Origin: Heterotrichella gracilis
Lineage: Eukaryota > Sar > Xanthophyceae > Tribonematales > Xanthonemataceae
NCBI GenBank assembly: GCA_032358255.1
Contig: JAULBX010026052.1
Coordinates: forward strand, 176,888-240,887
Direction of reading: 5' to 3'
DNA: 64,000 nt
A program made the position numbers and the translations under genes. The notes below the pieces were generated by a model that was not told the origin of the DNA, ran no database searches, and saw only the letters and a list, made by a program, of their open reading frames with translations. This document shows, one piece after another, positions 1 through 12,923 of this stretch (positions are counted from its first letter, which is position 1; every line of letters starts with the position of its first letter).

Positions 1-1
1 G

Positions 2-3000
2 CTGGATGAGCTGATGGGGGAGCACCCGGGGGTGGATGCGCGGCTGACCATGTGCGTGGGGGGTGGCTGGTGGGGTGGGGTGTTGGAGTTGATGGCGGGG
101 TTGGATTTATGAGGTGGAATTAGTGTGGGTGGGCATTGGTGAAACGGCAGGGAGTAGCCGTAATTTTTATGTATGGCATGTACATGGTGCATGAAGTTCA
201 TTACAGGCGAAAATGTACGTACATTGCATTGGGTAGGCCACATGGCAATGCATGCATGGGCTGCCTGTCACCTTCTCAGGGTGCCCCGCAACCCTAAATC
301 CTTAACTCCAAACCCTGTGCATTCAGCACCATAAACCCTATCCCTGTGCATGCAGCATCGCCAACGCCATCGACGAGCAGGTCCCCCACGAGCCGCAGCA
401 GGACTGGGAGCACGACCTGTGGAGCCTGTACGTGTGTGCGCGCACGGCAGCGGCGGCGCAGCCCGACGGGACCCCACGCCCCATCCACACATGCCAGGTG
501 CGCACGGGGCAAACCACCCTGCATGCATCAATACCGCAGCTAGCGTACAATGTGCTTGTGAGGGCAAATTAGTCCACCCATGCACTTTCCTTGCACCATA
601 TGAATGGGGTTGCTTCTAGCACAAATACGGGGTCAATCGCTTAGTCCTGGAGAGAATTGGAACCTCTGCAGCACTACCACACCAAGCACCTCTACAGGAA
701 CAGGCAACTCCTGACTGCATTCCATGCATTCTGACTTTACACCATGCATGTTGACCTCCCCCCGGCCTCAACCCGCCCTCGCACCCCCCGCAGGAGGTCC
801 AGCAGCAAATCCGCGCCCTCATGGCGCACCTGGAGACCTCTGCGCAGACCTTTGTGGACGTGGACGTGCTCAACTTTGCGCACCGGCTCCTGCGCCTGGT
901 GGCGGAGAAGGTGGACGAGCTGCGCCTGGCATTCGGCAGCGGCACAGCCGGCCGGGGGTCGGAGGCAGGGTCCTCAGGCGGCTCAACACCCCTTGGCCCC
1001 GCTCCGCCACATGCCGCGCCAGCCGCGATTTGCATTGAGGACTTTGATATTCTCAAGCCGATCAGCCGCGGCGCGTTTGGGCGCGTGTATTTGGCCAAGA
1101 AGCGGGCCACCGGGGATTTGTTTGCCATCAAGGTCATGCGCAAGGCCGACCTGGTGCGCAAGAACATGGTGCAGAGCGTGCGCAACGAGCGCAACATTCT
1201 GGCCATGGCCAACAACCCCTTTGTGGTGAGTGCGGGGTATTGGGGTATTGGGGTTTTAAGGTTTAGTAACTAGGGTTTAGATGGTGGGTGCAATATTCTG
1301 GCCATGGCCAACAACCCCTTCGTGGTGAGTGCGGGGCGCACGGTTTTAGGGTTTAATCCCTAGGGTGTTTAGATGGTGGGGGCAACATACTGGCCATGGC
1401 CAACAACCCCTTTGTGGTGAGTGCGGGGTGCAGGGTTTTAAGGGTTCATAACTTGGGGTTAAGATGGGGAGTGCACACATGCTGGCGAGCTGTGGCAGGG
1501 CGGATGTGGTGCATGTGGTGGGCACATGTGCATGGTGCATGTGATGGTGAGCATGGTACGGTGCGCATGTTCATGATGCATGTGTATGGTGGGCTTGGGC
1601 GGGGGTGACACACCCTGCATTGGGCCCCTCATGCATGGATGAGGATTTGGGTGTGTATCACCATGCATGCATGCGCACCCTCACCATCTTGACACACCCT
1701 TTCATCATGCATGCATGCATCCATGCGCATCAACACATTGGTCCACCCTGCATGATGCATGCATGCGCTTACCCCCCCCCTTCCTTGCGCCACCTGGCCA
1801 CATGCACCCCAACACACACACCTGCACAACAAAGGATCCGAAAACCTGACCGCCTAACCTACCCCCCAGGTCCGCTTCTACTACAGCTTCACCAGCCGCG
1901 AGAACCTGTACATCGTGATGGAGTACCTGAGCGGGGGGGACTGCTACTCCCTGCTGCGCATGATGGGCGCGCTGGACGAGGAGGTGGCGCGGCTTTACAT
2001 CGCGGAGACCGTGCTGGCGCTGGAGTACTGCCACACGCAGGTTGGGAGATGGTGTGGGCAAGGGGGCGATGCATGTGTTTGCCCAATGCGCTGGTTGAAG
2101 ACCAGGCTGGGCAATAGAAAAGTCAAATTCATAATGTCCAATGCGCATGCTCAAGACCAGGCTGTGTAGTATTGCATGTAAATCACAATCATCATCAGTT
2201 TGCTTGCTTGCGGCAGTAAGACAACAGTGGATTGAAATTTATTGAATTGAGAATAGAACCCCTGTTTTGCCACCCGCAGGGCATCATCCACCGCGACCTC
2301 AAGCCCGACAACCTGCTGGTGGGTGGCAATGGCCACGTCAAGCTCACAGACTTTGGACTATCGTGCTTCGGGGTGGTGGAGACCGACTTTGGCCCCGCGC
2401 CCATGGTGCTGGACACAGACAGCGGCACCAGCACGCCGCAGAGCGGCTCCGCGCCGACGTCGCCGCGCCGCATGTCGGCCGCCGCCGAGCGCGCCGAGTC
2501 GGCGCTGCGCATGTCGCGGTTCTCGGAGGACGGGCGCAAGCGGCTGCCGTCGCTGGTGTCGGAATCCTCGGAGCCCCTGTCCCCGACCTTGGGATCCCCA
2601 AAGCTGCGGCTGAGCAAGGAGGATCCCAAGCGCGCGGTGGGCACCCCCGACTACCTGGCCCCCGAGCTGCTGCTGGGGACCGGGCACGGTCCCGAGGCGG
2701 ATTGGTGGTCCCTGGGAGCCATCCTGTATGAGTTCACGGTGGGGCGGCCGCCCTTCAGCGCCGATACCCCCGAGGAGATTTTTGACAACATCCTGGACCG
2801 GCGCATTGAGTGGCCCGGGGAGGAGGACATGTCTGCCGAGTGCAGGGACCTCATTGACAAGCTGCTCACCAACGACCCCATGCAGCGCCTGGGCCACAGG
2901 TGAGGAAACCCTACCAAAAGCCTTGCACAAACCCTGCGCATGTGCACCGCAAGCATGGCAGGTGCTTGCATGGCGGCCTGCGCAATACTGACCCCATGCA

Positions 3001-5299
3001 GCGCCTGGGCCACAGTCGAGGAACTCCTATCAAACCCACTAGCTTGATCACCATTCCCTTTTTAAGCAATTTAAATCCCTAGCCAGCATTGCGCATGATA
3101 ATCCCTCCAAAATCCATGCACAAATATGGGCCACCCTTGCCCTAAACCCTGAATTTCCCCTGCCCAGGGGCGCCGGCGACATCAAGATGCACCCCTGGTT
3201 CGCCGGCATCGACTGGGCCACCCTTGCACGCACCAAGGCCGCCTTCATCCCCTCGCTGGACCACGAGGCCGACACCTCCTACTTCTTCCCCAAGCCGGTG
3301 TCCCAGATGTCAATGGCAATGGACATTGAGCCATCAAGCAGGTGCGGAGAACGCACGAAGCCCACAACCCTGAAGAAACCTACGCCATGTGCTTGCTCTA
3401 GGCTTGAATGCTTAAATTGACATCATGCTGAGAGTAGTCGTTGGGAAACATTCATTCGAATTTAGGACTACATCAATGAACCGTGAAAAGAGAAGGCAGG
3501 AAGAAAAAGAGTAATAAGAAAAACAAAACGCTTGCATCCTTCAGATGGCGCCATGATCAGCCCCCGCTCTAAACCACCTAAACCCTGCCCTAAACCCTCC
3601 ATCCCCTTCCCCCAGGAGCGAGGACGGCGCCGTGCTGAGCCCGCGCCTCAGCTTCAGCCGCGGCGGCAGCAGCAACCTGAGCCTCAACCTGCACCGGGCC
3701 GCCTCCTCGCGCAGCTCCAAGTCCCTGTCCATGCTGGTGGGCAGGAGCACCAGCAGGGCGGCGCTGCAGTTTGAGGAGGCGGGGGGTGGGGGGGCCAGCG
3801 AGTGGGCCAGCGGGGCCTCCAGCCCCACGTGCAGCCATGCGTCCCTGCAGGTGGGTGGGGGTGGGGGGTGGGGATTGGGGGTAACAAGGTGGTGTGCATG
3901 GGCGTGGTCTTGGAGGTGGGGTGTGTGGGTGAATGGCCAGGGGGGGCAGTGGGGGGGGTGGCTTTTGGGTTGAGCAGGCATTAGGGCCAGGAGCTGGTGC
4001 AACACACCATCTCAGCTTGTGCAGCAGCAGCATTGGCAGCCTTTCTTGCATGTATCCTGGTCAGCACAATTCCAGACCAGGAGTGCATGGTGTGTCGATT
4101 GCACTTTGCACATGGCACACTCGGAAGGGTATGGCAGGGCCACAGTGCAACAAAAGTTACAACAAGCGTTAGGGGCTGACACCGCTTCCCTTTTTGCCGC
4201 AGGCCGAGGTCTCTGACCTGGGTACCCGCCCGGGCACAAGTGAAGCGCCCCGGGATGGCTTGCACGGCGACGCCGATCTTCAGGACATGCAGGATGGGGC
4301 CAGTGAGGCTGCTGCGGCTGGCTTTGGGTTTGCTGCCGGGGGCGGGTTTGGGTTCGCGGCCAGCGGTGGGTTTGGGTTTGAGAAGGGCGGCAGGGGGGGT
4401 GAGGAGGGCGACGGTGAAGGGGAGGAGTTTGACGGGGATGAGCTGGACCGCACCGACTTCTATGACTTCAGCTACAAGGTGAGCTGGAATGGAAGTGAGA
4501 AATAGATTGCGCAGCGCGTGTACAGTTTAGGGAGGGGCTAAGGGGCGGGTGTGCCTGGTACAAGCTTGAGCCACTGTGCCTGGATTATTACTATTACACT
4601 ATTATTACAAACGTGGATTACTATTATTATATTTATCACTGTGCCTGGATTGCACCTGTGTAGTTACATGCCAGTGATCTCTTGCAGCAACATCATCATC
4701 ATAGTGGCTGGAAAAGGGGGTTGTTACCAAAGACCGCAAGGCCAGATGGCGCATGGCTCTGACCTCCCCTTGCCCCCCTTGCGCAGAACGTCAACCTGCT
4801 TGCGGAGCACAACCTGGAGGCGCTGCGAAGAGCCTTTGCGCGCCAGGGCCAGTCCAACGCCGAGGAGGGCACCGAGGGCTTGGGGCAAGACTCGTTCAAC
4901 GCCATCCCCGTGATACCGCCCGGCATGCTCGGCAGCTCGTCCGCGGCTGTCGCTGCGCCCACCTCTAATGTGGGGGGGTATGACAGGGATCTCCAGGCGG
5001 TGCACGACGCATTCCACTCCCCCCCCTCTGACGCGGCGCACGCGGCAAGTGTGGGCGGGTATGGCATGGCAGCCGCTTCCGGTGCAATGCCCCAGGCGGT
5101 CCACCACTCCCCCACCTCCGGCCTAGTGCATGAGGCGTTTTGCTCCCCCCTCAGGCCCAGCTTGGACCTGGATTTGGGCACTGCGCCTGGGCGATACAGC
5201 GTGGATGAGGTCCTGCCCACGCGCCTGCACCACATCCTGTCCAACGACAGCGAGGTGTCGCAGGGGGATGAGATGGCGGACCTCATGCGCACCATCTAG
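2..5299 (+). CDS. IREH/MAST-like AGC serine/threonine kinase (5' partial)
   Basis: Nine exons are visible: 2-51, 356-431, 794-1225, 1870-2040, 2280-2899, 3168-3341, 3616-3850, 4203-4478 and 4787-5299. Their lengths sum to 849 codons with every phase closing. The kinase domain starts near 1027 ([21 protein letters not shown], with the glycine loop) and continues with AIKVMRK (ATP lysine), [10 protein letters not shown] (catalytic loop) and DFGLS. A long Ser-rich insert of about 80 residues follows, then [23 protein letters not shown], where the activation-loop to APE segment is typical of plant IRE/IREH and animal MAST kinases. An AGC C-terminal extension ([22 protein letters not shown]) ends the recognisable part. 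Upstream helical sequence matches the pre-kinase region of IREH proteins. The tail of about 350 residues is low complexity, including FGF-Gly repeats at 4315-4390. Plant members phosphorylate targets in polar growth and mitosis; the substrate here is unknown. The N-terminus lies outside the window. Confidence 0.9.
1195..1473 (+). repeat. Threefold tandem copy of an exon end plus 5' splice site
   Basis: The last about 30 nt of the kinase exon ending at 1225, plus the first about 60 nt of its intron, recur at about 1291-1382 and 1383-1473. Each copy carries the segment coding for [10 protein letters not shown] followed by gtgagtgcgggg. Only the first donor leads in frame to the next exon; read-through into the repeats meets stops by 1273. 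Confidence 0.9.
2872..3016 (+). repeat. Twofold copy of an exon 3' end in the kinase intron
   Basis: The exon end coding for DPMQRLGH (just before the donor at 2900) is repeated almost exactly at about 2990-3014 in the intron. In the second copy the donor GT has changed to cacagtcgagg, so it would be a poor splice site. Confidence 0.85.
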
Positions 5300-6367
5300 G
5301 CCGGACCTGGGGGAGAGAAAACCCTGTGCGGTGGCTGTGAAGACCCTAATCAGTGCGGCAAGATTGTGGGAGGTGGGTGGGGAGTGGGGTTGGATCAGGG
5401 GTGGTGTATATAAAGTATTGGTGTTGCAGGGTGTTGCGCTCTCTGGCGCAGGGTGGGCGGGATTTTAGGGGGTCCGACTTGATCGGTGATTAGGGTCAGT
5501 CGTCTGCAAGGGGCCCATTTTTTCGGTAGTGTTGAGCTGCAAGGCGCACTGTCATGCAATTGCGGGTAGCACACAACAGTTTTGATAGGAGCGACTGGTG
5601 TAGCACATGCTGCCCCATTGTATGGGGTTTGCAACGCATGCATGATTATAACTCAATGCAATTTTGGACGCCTCTTTTGGCGCAATGCTCTGCATTGAAC
5701 GCCTGCACAGGCTGAGGCTTGCATATAGCATGTGGTGCCATGTGGGTGGAATTTATTGGTCAGTTGTGAGAGATACGCTTCAGGCAAAGTTGGGCCCAGG
5801 TGCCTAGCTTGCATTCCAGTCCACAACTGTCAGCTTTTTTTCTGTGTTTTGATGCTCCTTTTACCCTTAGGGTACATTTCGCGGTGGTGTCGTTTGGCCA
5901 ACTGCCCAACAGCAGCTCAGATTATTTGAGTTACAGTATTCGAGTCAAAGCGGTCACAGAAATTCCTTTCCTGTTCACTAATTGACAGACAGACAGACAG
6001 ACATAGACTGACAGGAATCTGAGAGGACATACTGAAAGTGTTGCGATTGCCACAAACGTGTTTTGGAAAACTGCAGCATATTTGTGTGCACTCGAGCTTG
6101 TGAGGTACAGACAACTAGACTACTTGATTCTTGTCAAGGACTTTGTAACTACTCTGCTCCTAGCACTGTATATACTGGCTGGCTGTGTAACATCTAGGTA
6201 GCTGGTTTACTGAGCCTACAACTAGCGTTTCAATGGCAAGTTGTGCTGTTGTAATACACAGCTTCTTCACAACGTGTCACGTCATGTGTACAGCGGCTGC
6301 TCCACCAATGTGAATGCCCCTTCAGCAGTTGCGGAGGGTGTTTGCTGAGCGATGAGGTCAAGTGTGG
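5300..6367. other. Convergent 3' spacer, no gene seen
   Basis: This stretch lies between the 3' ends of the kinase and the cysteine-rich gene and should hold both 3' UTRs. A short CAGA microsatellite sits at about 5985-6003. Candidate TGTAA polyadenylation motifs occur at about 6145 and 6186 but cannot be assigned. No ORF with coding character was found. Confidence 0.6.
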
Positions 6368-7436
6368 CTACTTCACGCACACAGCATTGCAGCCACCACA
6401 ATAGTTGGCCGTGCATGTCGTCCCTGTGAGGCAGGTGGTGTAGATGCAGGGGTCCACGAGGCAGTTGTAGATTGCCACGCCTTTGGGGCACCCGCACGTT
6501 GGGGCACAGCTGTTGCAGCGGTCAGGAGAGCAGACCTGCCCAAAGGGGCACTGGTGGCTGGCACAGGTGGTTGCCTTGGTGCAGTTCTTGGGTGACAGCT
6601 TGGTTTTGGAGCAGACACAAGTGGGCTTGCAGTCGTTGCATGAGGATATGGCGCACGTCTGGCCCTTGGCACACTTCCAGGACTTGGGGCAGGACTTCTT
6701 GGTGCAGAGCTTGGGGGTGTTGCCGTTAGGGCACTTGCAGCTTGGGGCACACTGCTTGCGCGGGTCTTCCACGCACTTGACCCCTTCGCCGCCAATGCAC
6801 TTGACTGTCGCGCACCTTTGGTTTGTGCAGGTGCTTATATCTGCAGCAAGTGTGGCGTTAGCAAAGCAAAGTATTGGCTCTAGCAAAGCGGCTTGCCATC
6901 GTGGCAACAAGCACTTGGGTTTTCCGACAAGTGCCCACCAGGCATACTAGTACTGTCAGTTGCTTGGCTTGGGGCACAAATTTGTGGCGAGCAAAAATGG
7001 TAGCGGACTAGTAGCTCAGTACACAGGAGGAAAACACCGATGGCAATGTTCGTGTTCCGCCTGGTGGCATCATCAGCGACACGTAGTGGCACACCCCACA
7101 CTAGGATCTGGTCAGCAGTATCGTGGAACTAGGTGCAAGACCCACCTGGCGTCAGCTGACGCAGCAGCTCGCGGGCTGACCTGCGAGAGCCAAGTTGCAA
7201 ATGTCACCATGCCACAAGTGGGCAAGTACCTTAGGGAATTAATCTCAGGGGCCCTTTTCAACGCATCACGGGCCTGTTCAGCATATCACAAGGAAAACAA
7301 GTGAAACACACCTGTGGAGCTCGGTTGCTTCGATCGTCTCGTGTTCTGCCCCATCAACCATGGTTTGCTGGCAGCTGACTTGGGAGAGCGCCAGCACCAA
7401 CAGGGCAACAAACGCGAGAAGCTGCATCCTTGCCAT
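6368..7436 (-). CDS. Secreted cysteine-rich repeat protein
   Basis: Two exons on the minus strand, 7436-7312 and 6833-6368, give 196 residues. The first exon encodes a clear signal peptide (MARMQLLAFVALLVLALSQ, then VSCQ), so the product should enter the secretory pathway. The second exon is almost entirely a cysteine array of roughly four units of about 40 residues. Each unit follows a pattern such as C-x4-G-Q-T/V-C-x5-C-x2-C-x-P-T-C-x-C, seen in GQTCAISSCNDCKPTCVC and GQVCSPDRCNSCAPTCGC. Such disulfide-rich modules occur in extracellular matrix proteins and protease inhibitors, but I do not recognise a named family. Phase requires the acceptor TAAG at 6834 rather than the CAG four bases upstream, so the exon-2 boundary is tentative. 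It faces TFIIB across a divergent spacer. Confidence 0.7.
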
Positions 7437-8089
7437 GGCTGTACTTGGTGTTTTAGACAGCATATATTGAGACCTTTTAAAGCAAGCACCACGAGCGAGT
7501 GCGCACAACTCGGCGTCGATAAGACCGAGGAATGAACGAAGGCGATATTCCCCCTCTAGAGGAAAAGACTGGACCTGACGAAGTCTGTTCTACCTAAATA
7601 CTTGCAACGTGTCAATGCCCGTCCACTGGTATCTTGCAACGTGGAGATGGGTTTGACTGTTGTTGGGCAATGGATACTGTACTTGTTGCCAACTGGCACA
7701 AAGGCCAACTGGCACGAAGGCACCCAGTGCCCGTGCCCACTTATGCATGCAAATAGAATGCATGCACTTTCCGTTCGGCAGGCAACCAGCCAAAGGCTGC
7801 GCTCTCAACCATCACAAGCTTAAAGTCAGCAACGTTCCTTTTCCTCCGTGTCAAGTGGTAGTGCTTTCCAGTGCAGTATCTGACGAACTTCACAAGCATA
7901 ACAACCACTTTGCATTCCATTTCACACAAACACCCACTTGTTAAACAGAAATAGCACTCCTTGCTCTACCTGATAATCCTTAGAATACTGGATTTGTGCT
8001 ACAACCAGTGCTAACAAGCATCTGCCCCTGGTTGAACCGTCACCAACCTTGCAGGGTTGTTTGAGTGTTTGGAAACACTTGGTCTTGCA
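7437..8089. promoter_or_regulatory. Divergent promoter spacer (cysteine-rich gene / TFIIB)
   Basis: This spacer of about 650 bp separates two start codons pointing away from each other and must contain both promoters and 5' UTRs. An AT-rich atatat stretch lies at about 7461-7468, close to the cysteine-rich gene start. No TATA box can be assigned with confidence. Confidence 0.4.
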
Positions 8090-11000
8090 ATGGGTGACTT
8101 GGCCACCAACCTTCGCTCAAAGTATGAGCAGGTTTGCCCGGATTGCCAAGGCACAGAGTTTGTCGAGGACCACTCACAGGGTGACCTCATCTGCATGGTG
8201 AGCACATATGCATGCACGACACACGCATGCATATACAAAACCAGAGGACGGCACTGCTGGGTTCCAGTTGCTTGCCTGCGCCCCAGAAGTGTCTTTTGGG
8301 ACTCTGGTGGTTTTCCAACAAATTGAAACAGCGTCCACCAAGTTGTTTGGTGGTGCAGAGCTGTGGGCTTGTGGTGGAGGCACACGGCATTGATGAGCGC
8401 TCTGAGTGGAGAACGTTCAGCGACTCGGTAAGGGGCCATACCCGCTCCCACAATACCATACTGCCAATGAAAATTTAAATCATTATACAAAGGATGTTAC
8501 CTGGGACAGAAACCTACTGTATGCTTCCAATGAGTCAGTCACATGCTGCGGTTGGTAAGGGGTTGCATACCTGTTCCCAAGGGTACCATGCTTCCCCTCA
8601 CATATACAAGTCACACTATATGTCTGGAGTATATGCCGGGGTCAGTGCTGCCTGGAATGTGCTGCCTGGAATGGGCGGCAGAACAAGTAAGGCATCTCTG
8701 CGTGTCCGGGCTCAGCTGCCTGATACCAACCCACCCCCTACCCACCCCTCCCACCCTAGGACAAGCAGGGTGCGGACCCCAACCGCGTGGGAGGCCCCAC
8801 CAACCACCTCCTCAGCGACGGGGGCCTGTCCACCACCATCGCGGTGGGCAAGGGGAGCGACCAAGCGCTGGCCAAAAACCTGAGCCGGCTCCATGCGAGG
8901 GACAGCAATGCCGACAGAACGCTGCTCAACGCCTTCCGGCAGATAGCGCAGCTGTGTGACAAGCTTGGGCTGGTGGGCATGATCAAGGACCACGCCAACG
9001 AGCTGTACAAGCAGGTGAGGGGTGCATGGAGGCGGTGCCATAGGTATTGGTGCAACGGCGCTGGGTGCCCTTGTGGCAGCAGTGTTAACGAAGGCGATGG
9101 TCAGGCCCGAGCCTGTGCAGGAGGTGTGCCATTGACGTTATGAATACAAGATTAATAAAAAGAAAATTGCTTTTATTCATATTTTGGTTTAATTAGACGG
9201 CTGGTATAGGGTAAGGGTAGCATGGCATTGGGATTGTGCACGCATATGCGGGCGGTGCAAAGGGGCATGCAAATGACGTGCACAAGAGAGGCAGACAGTG
9301 CAGGCACCATGCCAGCTGAGGTGTAAGCAAGTTTATGGCTGTACAAAGGGCATGCTAATGGGGTGTACAAGCTAGTGGATAAGGCCAATGACACGTGCTC
9401 CTTCACTAAGCGCAAGGTTCTTGCCGCCTCTTTAAACGCCCTGCGCTCGCCCCCTCTCACATCCCGTGCTTCACTTACCTTGCCAGGTGTCGGACCAAAA
9501 GGCTGTCAAGCAACGGCAGAGCTCGGCTGTGTTTGCCGCAGTGGTCTACATCGCCTGCAGGCAGGTGGGTCATTGCCTGTTTAGGGTACGGCGTTGGCGG
9601 AGGTACTCTGTATTGTTTGCAGGTAGCGGGAAAATAACAGGAATGATTAGTAACGGGTATTCTAGTCGACATGCAAAGGCAAACATAATATTAGTGTTAT
9701 GCAGTTTGCAGTGGCAGGCAGGCTTCGGTGCCGTGTGCATAGGGTGCTGGCCCATCTATGACGTCTGGCCCTAAAACCCTAATCCTACACCCTACAGGAG
9801 GGTATGCCGCGCACCTTCAAGGAGATCACGGCAGTGCTCCCCGACGCCTCCAAGGTTGAGGTTGGACGGGTGTACAAGAGCATCGTGCAGGAGCTGGAGC
9901 TGGGGGCGATGGGCACGATACACGCGGCCAACTACATGGTGCGGGGATTATGTGTGTGGGGGGGGGTGGGGCATGGAGTGGGGAGGGGAGGAGGGGAAGG
10001 GGCATGTCCAAGGGGTGGTGAATATGGGCTTTGTGTTGTGCGAGGGAAATATTTATATCGGGGCAGACGTGTGTCAAAGGGTGCATCCATGGGGTGTAAC
10101 CTGTATGACTTGTATACGCAACGAGTTGCAGTCATGCTGCCACCAGCATGGCATTTCTCGTATGTTACAATGCACGACTCATTTTGAATTTCCCAGCCTG
10201 CCTCACCCCTCCCCGTTCCTCCCCCTAGGGCCGCACCATCTCCCATTTTACAGCCTACCTAAACCCTAAACCCTAATCCCTTCCCTCCCCTCCAGGGCCG
10301 CTTCTGCTCCCACCTTGGGCTAAACCAGCAGGACAGGCGAGCGGCAACCGAAATGGCAAACACCGCATGCCCAAAGGTGCGGGATTGCATTACCTGTGGG
10401 ATATCCTGTGGCATCACCTGTGGGATATCCTGTGGCATTACCTGTGGCAATACCTGTGGCATTACCTGTGGGATACTGGGGGAAATGGCGGGATTGGGGA
10501 ATATGTGGCAGGGCTTAGATCAGTAGCGCGGGACGAGGGTCTAGGGTGTAGGATTGTCCACTCCAATGCCGTCGTCCAGTTGCACAGGCTTCATGGAACC
10601 TTTCCCAAGGCACCTCTGGGCAATGGACAGTGGGCTCATTCCATCTAGGGTCTACCGTAGTAAAGCTCCTTTGTCCCTCTACCCCTAGACCCTCTAGTAG
10701 ACCTTTACCTTCTACCTAGGCAGTAGGGATTAAGGATCTAGGGTTGAGGGTTTCTCACCCCCTTGTGCAGGACGGGCAGCGCGTGGGGCCCATGGTGAAG
10801 CCCTGGGATGGGAAGAGTCCCCTGTCAATTGCCGCAGCCATCATCTACATGGTCTCGCTGCTGCCCTCGGTGAGCCACACATTGGGGAAGAAAAATATAT
10901 TGTGAATTATAAGAATGTTGATATATTAAGATATTGTCCAATTTATCATTGAAATGGGATTGAATCGAAATTCAAGCCACACCATGTTAGGTACACATGC

Positions 11001-11636
11001 CATCAGTGCTGCCAATTTCACGGCAACTGGTGATGTGTGTGCCTGATCACCACTGCTGTTTTGTTGCCATGAGTGTGCTCCATGCCTGCCACCTGCGGGG
11101 TTGCAATCATGCCAGTGTGGTTTTAAATTGTGAAGTAAATTGTGAAGTTCATCCTATAATGGCTGCTGTGCTTATGTGCCCCACTAGCATGGCGTGGTGC
11201 TGTGTGTAGGCCAGTGCGCATCCTGTCATCTCCGAGATTGCGGTTGTGGCGGGAGTAGCGGAGGGCACCATCAAGTCAACGTACCGAGACATCCACGGAG
11301 ACGCGGTATGTGGGGGGAATGGGGAGGGCAGTGCAAGGGGTCGCTATGTAACTCGTATGATGCCCATGTCACCCCACATTTAGGTGGCAGCGCCACGTGC
11401 TTACATGAAGGGTGAAGGTTCTGTCTTTGCCTCTACATTCTTCTAGGGTTTTTCTTGATTCCTGATTATGGTTCTGTGTACTGTTTGTGGGTTGATCAGG
11501 CTGTTGCATCGTGTTTGAGCACCCAGTTCACACAACAAGCCTTTCTGAAAGCCCTAAATCATGCCCCATGCAGGCGCAGCTTGTTCCCTCCTGGTTTGCC
11601 AAGGGGGGCGATGTTGCGGCGCTGCCAACATTATGA
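8090..11636 (+). CDS. Transcription initiation factor IIB (TFIIB)
   Basis: Nine exons, 8090-8197, 8359-8427, 8760-9014, 9487-9564, 9798-9938, 10296-10376, 10771-10869, 11210-11305 and 11574-11636, encode 329 residues, close to the usual TFIIB length. The N-terminus is the zinc ribbon (CPDC near residue 17, then CMSCGLVV near 35). The B-reader/linker follows ([17 protein letters not shown]), then two cyclin folds. Repeat 1 includes [15 protein letters not shown] and [18 protein letters not shown]; repeat 2 includes [20 protein letters not shown] and [22 protein letters not shown]. In the nucleus TFIIB bridges TBP at the promoter and RNA polymerase II and helps set the start site. The ATG at 8090 is the only in-frame ATG before the zinc ribbon; an upstream non-coding exon is possible. 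Splice sites are all GT-AG and phases close. Confidence 0.95.
10385..10478 (+). repeat. Minisatellite in a TFIIB intron
   Basis: About seven degenerate copies of an 11-13 nt unit, cctgtggcat or cctgtgggata plus a short spacer, lie just inside the intron that starts at 10377. It looks like a simple local expansion. Confidence 0.85.
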
Positions 11637-12923
11637 CAAGAGGCCAGCCAGGTACCCTAGCGACCCAGCCAGTATTGCCAAAACCACCAAGGGTCAATGT
11701 CAACTGACGACAGTGCAGCATGGCATGGCCAAGGGCCGAACCAATTGCTGCAGTTATGGAGGAGGCCAGGGCTGAGCCGGCAGGATGGCAGGGACACAGT
11801 GCACGCAAGGACCCACAGCTGTAGCATTATCATATTGATACGTGAGAGCAAGCAGCAAACATGACGTCGGCGTAGCCGGAGGGTACTACCACGTGCTCAC
11901 GCAGTGTGCCGAGACCGCCGTGGCAGCCCTTCTCGTAGCCATGGGTTCAACTTGAACTACCATCAAGGGTAAACTTGAACATACCTCCAAGTTGGCGCAC
12001 ACGCTAAATGCAACCCAGTCATCTTACACAGTTTATGTCATATTTCAATATTCAATATGTGCAATTTGCGAAAGGTGGATGCATGCACCAATATAGTAAT
12101 ATTATAAATGGGAAGATTCGATACCAGAAGCCCTGCCATATTTTCATGAACAGTATTTAGCAGCAGCAGTATTTTACTCCGGTGTTGATTTGAAACGGTT
12201 GAATCGTTGATGCAGCCTGGCCCAGGCCTCCGGAGGCCCCCAACTCCCCCCGTGTGCGGTCCCTTTCTGCCTTTTCTTTCTCTACTGTGGTGTTGCAGAA
12301 TGCATGCAGACTCAGTGTCAAATGGGTTACAAGTCATGCAAGTCGGACCTGCATGCTGCAGCCAATGGACATGTACTACCTAAAGCAAAATTACTCACAG
12401 CAGCAATTGCAATGTACCTACCAACAAAACCACAGTTGCCTGAAAAGCTATGAATTATCAGATGGCTTGCCAGCGGTGACCAGCACATCACATGTGTCCT
12501 GTAACATTTGCTGCAATAATTTGAAGCAGGGTAAGGGCAACTTGGCACCATCCCAGACGCATGTAGCCATCCCGGGCTGTCCCAAAGGCCCCATCAATTT
12601 GATCAAATAATGACCCTGGCCAGTGGGTCCACGCTGACTAGGCAGCGCCCAATGTTGGTAGTTCTCAGGCCACTGATGCACGCAATGCTCAATTGATAAC
12701 TTGGTTGCACTGCCCCACTAGTAGGGCATGGGTTGGCGCCACCCTAGCAGGCCAGGCGGTTGCTGCTAAGCGTGCCATTGCCTGCCGAGCGAAACTGTAC
12801 CCATACCCCAAAATAAAATCTGCACTCCCCTCCTCCCATTGCAACACATTCCCATCTCCAGTGACGCCAGAAAATAAGGAGCATCAGGCATCGTCACCTC
12901 CCCTGCCACCTACTCCCGCTCCC
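11637..12923. other. Convergent 3' spacer, no gene seen
   Basis: This region separates the TFIIB stop and the stop of the minus-strand kinase. Base composition is more AT-rich than the exons. Short ORFs exist on both strands but none has splice-compatible neighbours or recognisable motifs. It probably holds the two 3' UTRs. Confidence 0.5.

Noticed and set aside
10385-10478. Exon-junction duplication in TFIIB
   Set aside because: The unit does not match the adjacent exon end; it is an ordinary minisatellite.
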